This document shows positions 60,209-64,000 of a stretch of DNA of 64,000 nt, one piece after another. The stretch is taken from contig CAIUMD010000055.1 of NCBI GenBank assembly GCA_903900155.1, positions 1 to 64,000 of the forward strand, read 5' to 3'. The stretch's first letter is position 1; the number at the start of each line of letters is the position of its first letter. The notes beneath the pieces were generated by a model. That model saw nothing but the letters and a program-made list of their open reading frames with translations, was not told the origin of the DNA and searched no databases. Source of the DNA: an uncultured Caulobacterales bacterium (GTDB taxonomy: Bacteria; Pseudomonadota; Alphaproteobacteria; Caulobacterales; Caulobacteraceae). The position numbers and the translations under genes were made by a program.

Positions 60209-60886
60209 CTAGGCGGGAACCCAAGCCGCGATGCTGGCGCGCTCTTCGCCGATCTCGACGGCGATCTGGCCGCCGGCCGCGCGGACCAGGGCGTTCAGAT
60301 AGGCCGCCTGGACCCACGGACCGCCCAGGCCCTCGGCGAGCGGCTCGCCCTTCAGGCCGGCCAGCACCTCGGGACGCAGGCGGGCGCGGGGGCCGGCCGC
60401 GTCGGCGATGATCGAGAACCGGCCGTCGGCGGCCACGCCCTTCACCGTGGCCACGCCGCCGGCCGGCAGGGCGCTGGCGGCGATCTGGGCGATGTTGAGG
60501 ATGGCGCGCGAGGACGGTTTGTTCATCGCCTGCGGCTCGATCTGCCAGTCCAGCGTCGGGCGCACGTGGGCGAACACGCCCTGGGCCAGCTTTTCCAGCT
60601 CGCGCGAGTCGAAGTTCTCGGCCGAGGCCGAGGCGCCGAACGCCACGCGGGTGAATTGCAGCAGGTCCGCCAGCTTGCGGGCCGACGAGGCGATCAGGCC
60701 CATGGCGTCGTCGCGCATGTCCTGGGCGGCCGGATCGTCCAGCAGGTCCAGGCCCGAGACGATGGCGCTGGCCGGACTGATGAAGTCGTGGCACAGGCGC
60801 GCGGCCAGCATGGCGGCGAAGTCGGGGCCTTGGACGTCGGTTTCGGGCGACGAAGGGGCCGGGGTCTCGGAGATAGTGTCGGTCAT
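60209..60886 (-). CDS. chpT: histidine phosphotransferase ChpT
   Basis: A 225-residue phosphotransferase that relays phosphate from the CckA kinase to CtrA and CpdR, controlling the Caulobacter cell cycle. The dimerisation helix bears His33 (LAARLCHDFISPASAIVSGL), the phosphorylated residue. The C-terminal part (about 95-220) is a degenerate kinase ATPase domain. The ATG at 60886 gives the best N-terminus. About 117 bases separate it from the CheY-like gene downstream, with no gene or recognisable signal in that gap. Confidence 0.95.
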   Translation of the reverse strand: MTDTISETPAPSSPETDVQGPDFAAMLAARLCHDFISPASAIVSGLDLLDDPAAQDMRDDAMGLIASSARKLADLLQFTRVAFGASASAENFDSRELEKLAQGVFAHVRPTLDWQIEPQAMNKPSSRAILNIAQIAASALPAGGVATVKGVAADGRFSIIADAAGPRARLRPEVLAGLKGEPLAEGLGGPWVQAAYLNALVRAAGGQIAVEIGEERASIAAWVPA

Positions 60887-60941
60887 GGCGGCGAACTCTG
60901 CCGTGATTTGAGGCTTTGGCAAACTGGGCGGGTCCTCTCGA

Positions 60942-60989
60942 AAGGCCGATAGCCGAAAGTGGATGCCGGTTTCGGCGGCTATCGGCCTT
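60942..60989. repeat. family C repeat copy 2 inside a 14-bp inverted repeat
   Basis: AAGGCCGATAGCCG (60942-60955) and CGGCTATCGGCCTT (60976-60989) pair perfectly. The middle contains the 27-base sequence shared with 37957-37983. It lies between chpT and the DUF3553 gene, which are divergent. Confidence 0.75.
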
Positions 60990-61003
60990 CCAAGAAAAAA
61001 TCG

Positions 61004-61048
61004 GGCCTGTTTGTTCCGTTCCAGATTTCATCTGGAACGGACAGGCCC
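61004..61048. repeat. long hairpin before DUF3553 gene, possible minus-strand terminator
   Basis: GGGCCTGT pairs with ACAGGCCC and TCCGTTCCAGAT with ATCTGGAACGGA around TTC, giving a long stem with one bulge. On the minus strand the stem is followed by GATTTTTTC, which resembles an intrinsic terminator, but no minus-strand gene lies upstream. It could be an attenuator of the plus-strand operon or a dispersed element. Confidence 0.5.
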
Positions 61049-61061
61049 TAGGAAAGCGCCC

Positions 61062-61250
61062 GTGATCGATCCGTTTCTAGAACCCGGCGTTTTGGTGCGC
61101 CACCCCGGCCAGCCCGACTGGGGCCTGGGCCAGGTTCAGTCCGTGATCGGACACCGCGTGACCGTCAATTTCGAAGAGGCCGGCAAGCAGACCATCGACG
61201 CCTCGCGCGTGCGGTTGGAATTCGTCGGCGACGACCCCCGGGGACAATGA
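61062..61250 (+). CDS. DUF3553 domain protein
   Basis: A 62-residue protein of the DUF3553 family: FLEPGVLVRHPGQPDWGLGQ, then VIGHRVTVNFEEAGKQTI. The fold is likely a small beta-barrel related to the CarD/TRCF interaction domain, and the function is unknown. The start is GTG with AGGAAAG upstream. Its stop overlaps the cysQ ATG (ATGA), so it is translated with cysQ. Confidence 0.82.
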   Translation: MIDPFLEPGVLVRHPGQPDWGLGQVQSVIGHRVTVNFEEAGKQTIDASRVRLEFVGDDPRGQ

Positions 61251-62020
61251 TGACCGAGAATCTCGCCGATTGGGGCCGCGCCCTCGCGAAAATCACCGAA
61301 GAAGCCGCCGCGGTCATCCTGCCGTTCTGGAAGACCGAGCTGGCCGTGGCCCAGAAGGCCGACGAAAGCCCGGTCACCGAGGCCGATCGCGCCGGCGAGC
61401 GCCTGATCCTGGCGCGTCTGGCCGAGCTCTATCCCGACGTGACGGTGATCTCCGAAGAGCACGCCAGCGAGTTCGGCACGCCGGACGAGGTCGGCTCGCG
61501 CTTCTTCCTGGTCGACCCGGTGGACGGCACCAAGGCCTTTGTGCGCGGCGATCCCAACTTCACGGTCAATATCGGCCTGATCCAGGACGGCGTTCCGGTC
61601 GCCGGCGCCGTCTGCGCTCCGGCCACGGGCGAGGTCTGGTTCACGACTGCCGAGGGGACGATGAAGCGCACCGGCGTCGATGGGGCCGAGGCTCCGGCCC
61701 GCGTGCGGCCTTGGCCGACCGGCCAGGCCCTGGGCCTGGTCAGCCACACCATGCGCGAGGAAAAGGCCGCCGAGCTGGCGACCGAATACGGCTTCGACCT
61801 GCGCAGCCCCATGGATAGCTCGATCAAGATGTGCCGCATCGCCGAGGGTTCGGCCGACATCTATCCGCGTCATGGCCCGACGTCGGAGTGGGACACCGCC
61901 GCCGCCCATGCGGTGCTGGTCGGCGCCGGCGGCCGCTTCACCCAGCCGGACGGCTCGCCGTTCCTGTATGGCAAGGCCGATCAGGCTTTCCGCAACGGCT
62001 GGTTCGTGGCGCGCAGCTAG
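61247..62020 (+). CDS. cysQ: CysQ-like 3'(2'),5'-bisphosphate nucleotidase
   Basis: A 257-residue inositol monophosphatase-family enzyme. Metal-binding motifs are EEH (VISEEHASEF), DPVDGTKAF and EWDTAAAHAV. The segment YPRHGPTSEWDTAAAHAVLV is closer to CysQ, which clears 3'-phosphoadenosine 5'-phosphate, than to HisN or SuhB, though histidinol phosphatase activity cannot be excluded. It is coupled to the DUF3553 gene upstream. A family B repeat follows. Confidence 0.85.
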   Translation: MMTENLADWGRALAKITEEAAAVILPFWKTELAVAQKADESPVTEADRAGERLILARLAELYPDVTVISEEHASEFGTPDEVGSRFFLVDPVDGTKAFVRGDPNFTVNIGLIQDGVPVAGAVCAPATGEVWFTTAEGTMKRTGVDGAEAPARVRPWPTGQALGLVSHTMREEKAAELATEYGFDLRSPMDSSIKMCRIAEGSADIYPRHGPTSEWDTAAAHAVLVGAGGRFTQPDGSPFLYGKADQAFRNGWFVARS

Positions 62021-62029
62021 TTCTAGATC

Positions 62030-62142
62030 CTCCCCCAAGCGGGGGAGGGGGTCCGAAGGACCGGAGGGGGAAGTCCTGCCGCCCCCGCCTCTTCCCCCTC
62101 CGTCGTCTCTTCGAGCCGACACCTCCCCCGCTAGGGGGAGGG
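62030..62142. repeat. dispersed palindromic repeat, family B copy 3
   Basis: CTCCCCCAAGCGGGGGAGGG and ACCTCCCCCGCTAGGGGGAG arms flank GGTCCGAAGGACCGGAGGGG and CTTCCCCCTCCGTCG modules. The stop codon of the convergent EamA gene (62131-62133) lies inside the right arm. Confidence 0.85.
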
Positions 62143-63012
62143 GCTAGCCTCGTCCGCGATCGCTTCCGGCGGCGTCGTCAGGATCGTGCCGACCGAAGCG
62201 GCGACGATGGCGGCGATGGCCAGCCATTGGGCGGCCGACAGATGCTCGTGCAGGATCACGAGGCCCGCCAGGGCCCCGACCGCCGGCTCGGCGCTCAGCA
62301 TGACGCCGAAGCTGCGCTTGGGGATGCCGCGCAGGGCGATCATCTCCAGCGAATAGGGGATGGCGCTGGACAGCACCGCCACCACCAGGCCCAGCGCGAT
62401 CAGATGCGGCTGGAACAGGGCCGCGCCCGCCGTGACGAGGCCCACCGGCGTGACGATCAGCGCCGCCGTGGTCATGCCCAGGGCCACCGAGCGTCCGGCG
62501 TGCAGGTGGCCGATCCGCTTGCCCAGGATGATGTACAGCGCCCACAGCACCGCCGCGGCGCAGGCGAAACCCACGCCCACCGGGTCCAGATGCTTGGCCC
62601 CCGGCTCGATCGGCAGCAGCAGAACCAGGCCCAGCACCGCCAGGCCGATCCAGACGAAGTGGATCAGCTTGCGCGAACTGGCCACGGCCAGGGCCAGCGG
62701 ACCGCAGAACTCGATGGCGATGGCCAGGCCCAGCGGAATGGTGCGCAAGGCCATGTAGAACATCAGGTTCATCAGGCCGACGGCCGCGCCGTACAGCGCG
62801 ACCTTTCCGAGGTCGGCCTTCGAGATCGGATGCCGCCACGGCCGCCAGACCATCAGCAGGATCAGCGCCGCGAAGAACACCCGGTAGGCCGTGACGCCCT
62901 GCGCGCCGACCAGCGGAAACAGGCTCTTGGCGAAGGAGGCGCCCACGCAGAGGGTGACGATGGCCCCGAACAGGGCGGCGTAGGGCGGCAGGCGCGGACG
63001 GGAAGCGGGCAT
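62131..63012 (-). CDS. EamA (DMT) family transporter, RhtA-like
   Basis: A 293-residue inner-membrane exporter with ten predicted membrane helices in two EamA halves. ALFGAIVTLCVGASFAKSLF opens it, and LGLAIAIEFCGPLALAVASS and SSAIPYSLEMIALRGIPKRS, then FGVMLSAEPAVGALAGLVIL, are typical of RhtA-like amino acid exporters. The substrate is unknown. The final residues (EASPSP) and stop are encoded by the arm of a family B repeat, so the C-terminus probably changed when the repeat arrived. Confidence 0.88.
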   Translation of the reverse strand: MPASRPRLPPYAALFGAIVTLCVGASFAKSLFPLVGAQGVTAYRVFFAALILLMVWRPWRHPISKADLGKVALYGAAVGLMNLMFYMALRTIPLGLAIAIEFCGPLALAVASSRKLIHFVWIGLAVLGLVLLLPIEPGAKHLDPVGVGFACAAAVLWALYIILGKRIGHLHAGRSVALGMTTAALIVTPVGLVTAGAALFQPHLIALGLVVAVLSSAIPYSLEMIALRGIPKRSFGVMLSAEPAVGALAGLVILHEHLSAAQWLAIAAIVAASVGTILTTPPEAIADEASPSP

Positions 63013-63076
63013 GGGCCGCTTTTAGGGACGCTTGCCTGCTCACGCTAGTTGGGCGGGTCGTTCACGACGACGGCGG

Positions 63077-63358
63077 CTACCCGATCCAATCCTCGCTGGC
63101 GTGACGGACGCGCTGGATGAAGATGTCGGAGCCGTCCAGGCGGTAGAGGATGATATGGCTACGAAAAGGGGTGGACGCGTGATCCGCGTTCCAGCTCGGT
63201 GCGCTCTGGCGCCGCGAACGGGAATTGCGAGAGAAGCTCGAAGGTGCGTTCGAGGCCTTCATGGTAGCGTTCGGCTTGATCGACGCCGAACATCTCCACG
63301 CCCGAAAGTAGATCTGGACAACGTCCTCTTCGGCCTTGCGGCTGAGCCTATACGCCAC
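63077..63358 (-). pseudogene. parE: parE toxin gene with two compensating frameshifts
   Basis: The 93-residue frame begins (MAYRLSRKAEEDVVQIYF) and ends (FRSHIILYRLDGSDIFIQRV) like a ParE toxin, but residues 20-64 do not. Reading the next frame over that stretch gives MFGVDQAERYHEGLERTF and LLSQFPFAAPERTELER, the ParE core. A base is missing near 63301-63303 (CCC, expected CCCC) and one is extra near 63164-63167 (AAAA, expected AAA). The overall frame is kept, but the core is scrambled, so the toxin is probably inactive unless these are base-calling errors. It overlaps parD by 11 bases. Confidence 0.8.
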
Positions 63359-63593
63359 GGCCGACCCTGCGGCGCGACTCGGCCAGGATCTCGCTCATGG
63401 ACTTGTCGCTAGGGCCGCTGTCTTCGGCTTCGTCGATGAGGCGTTGCAAGGCCGAGATCTTGTCGGCGCGTTCCTGATCGCGTCGGATCAGGTCGCGAAC
63501 ATAGTCGCTGGCGTTGCTGTAGCGACCGGTTTCGGTCTGTTCCTCAACCCATTCCTTCATCGCAGCGGGAAGGGAGACGTTCATCGTGGCCAT
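63348..63593 (-). CDS. parD: ParD-type antitoxin
   Basis: An 81-residue antitoxin. The N-terminal ribbon-helix-helix (MATMNVSLPAAMKEWVEEQ, then GRYSNASDYVRDLIRRDQER) binds DNA; the C-terminal helices would wrap ParE. It looks intact. The ATG at 63593 is chosen; a longer frame lacks homology. It lies first in the operon, overlapping the toxin gene, as usual for ParDE, and probably represses its own promoter through the repeats at 63614-63640. Confidence 0.92.
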   Translation of the reverse strand: MATMNVSLPAAMKEWVEEQTETGRYSNASDYVRDLIRRDQERADKISALQRLIDEAEDSGPSDKSMSEILAESRRRVGRGV

Positions 63594-63613
63594 GGCGTAT
63601 CTCTGGCCAAAGA

Positions 63614-63640
63614 ATGGCATATTTTGCCAAATTTTGCCAT
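63614..63640 (-). promoter_or_regulatory. candidate ParD operator
   Basis: Just upstream of parD lie an inverted pair TGGCA-TATTT-TGCCA and a direct repeat of TTTTGCCA 10 bases apart. These fit a ribbon-helix-helix operator. Binding is inferred. Confidence 0.5.
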
Positions 63641-63672
63641 GGGGTTGGGCGGGCAGGCCACCCAACCCCATG
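63638..63672. terminator. 12-bp inverted repeat between parD promoter and the YdbL-like gene
   Basis: CATGGGGTTGGG and CCCAACCCCATG flank an 11-base loop, 8 bases after the stop of the YdbL-like gene. It probably ends that transcript, although the following minus-strand bases are not a clean T run. Confidence 0.5.
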
Positions 63673-63679
63673 AAAGCTT

Positions 63680-64000
63680 TTACTTCTTCACCCAGCCGCC
63701 ATCCAGCGGCTTCCAGAACTGCCCCGGCGCCATCTTGGCGTAGAGCTGCTTGGCGGTGGCCTGGCCGGCCGCTTCAGGGGTCGCGCCGGTCTTGGCGGCG
63801 ATGTCCTTGTAGGCGGCGGCGCGGCCGGTGTTGATCTCGGCGACCGAGGCGCGCAGGCCAGCGTCGCCGCCGGCCACGATGCCCAGATAGCCATCGGCCT
63901 GCTCGCCCACCGTGCCGGCGGCCTTGCCGGCGTCGACGGCGGCCTTGGCGGCGGCCGATTGGGCGAAGGCGGGGACGGACACGGCGGCGAGGGAGAGGCC
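63680..64000 (-). CDS. YdbL/DUF1318-like exported protein, 5' end outside window
   Basis: The visible part reads LAAVSVPAFAQSAAAKAAVD at its start, the end of a signal peptide, followed by a DUF1318-like region: GTVGEQADGYLGIVAGGDAG, INTGRAAAYKDIAAKTG and a Trp-rich end (FWKPLDGGWVKK). In other bacteria YdbL homologues accompany YnbE/YdbH envelope proteins that handle phospholipid transport; the neighbours here would lie beyond the window. The start codon is not seen. Confidence 0.8.
   Translation of the reverse strand, partial: GLSLAAVSVPAFAQSAAAKAAVDAGKAAGTVGEQADGYLGIVAGGDAGLRASVAEINTGRAAAYKDIAAKTGATPEAAGQATAKQLYAKMAPGQFWKPLDGGWVKK

Noticed and set aside
61247-62020. Histidinol phosphatase (HisN) as the primary call
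   Set aside because: The HGPTSEWDTAAAHAV segment fits CysQ better; HisN remains possible and is noted in the entry.

Overview
This window looks like chromosomal DNA of a Caulobacter-type alphaproteobacterium (Caulobacterales). The grounds are high GC content, a ChpT phosphotransferase of the CckA-ChpT-CtrA pathway, a complete PhyR/NepR/EcfG(SigT)/PhyK general stress cassette, HWE-type histidine kinases, and dispersed palindromic repeats of a kind common in this clade. I see no phage, insertion sequence, rRNA operon, origin or CRISPR array.

Layout. 0-10.9 kb is mostly housekeeping: an ExoD-family protein, ribosome hibernation factor, PtsN, a small heat shock protein with a DUF1150 partner, tRNA-Ala(GGC), a FYDLN acid protein, aroA-cmk-rpsA, a secreted transglutaminase-like protein, ihfB and mscL. 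10.8-22.8 kb holds an FAD amine oxidase, an M16 protease, a bacteriophytochrome with its heme oxygenase, a three-gene translationally coupled operon (SRPBCC, DCC thiol protein, saccharopine-dehydrogenase-like/DUF4166) and acs. 22.9-29.3 kb holds creatininase, XdhC-like, an aldo/keto reductase plus SpsF-type cytidylyltransferase, divergent ald/lrp, and an exported carbonic anhydrase. 29.4-36.5 kb is an alpha-2-macroglobulin/PBP1C pair. 36.6-45.7 kb holds a second carbonic anhydrase, a GST-like isomerase and FAH hydrolase, an ABC ATPase followed by a permease fused to an M1 peptidase, a thioesterase, a DUF4142 lipoprotein and a CoA-transferase. 45.8-61 kb is a signalling and stress region, and 61-64 kb holds CysQ, an EamA transporter, a ParDE module and the end of a YdbL-like gene.

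The most notable system is at 48.2-57.4 kb. Eight exact matches to the EcfG/SigT promoter form (GGAAC, 16-17 bases, CGTT) sit in front of DUF883, DUF1328, diacylglycerol kinase, glycine-zipper, two small membrane proteins, phyR, nepR-sigT-phyK and an entericidin-like lipoprotein. The regulators and a block of their likely targets are therefore physically clustered. All promoter, small RNA and RNA-thermometer calls come from reading the sequence only.

Other points: a parE toxin gene carries two compensating frameshifts; three families of long inverted repeats are dispersed between genes; the hsp20 and sodB leaders have hairpins over their ribosome binding sites; and a structured, terminator-ended intergenic segment may encode a small RNA.
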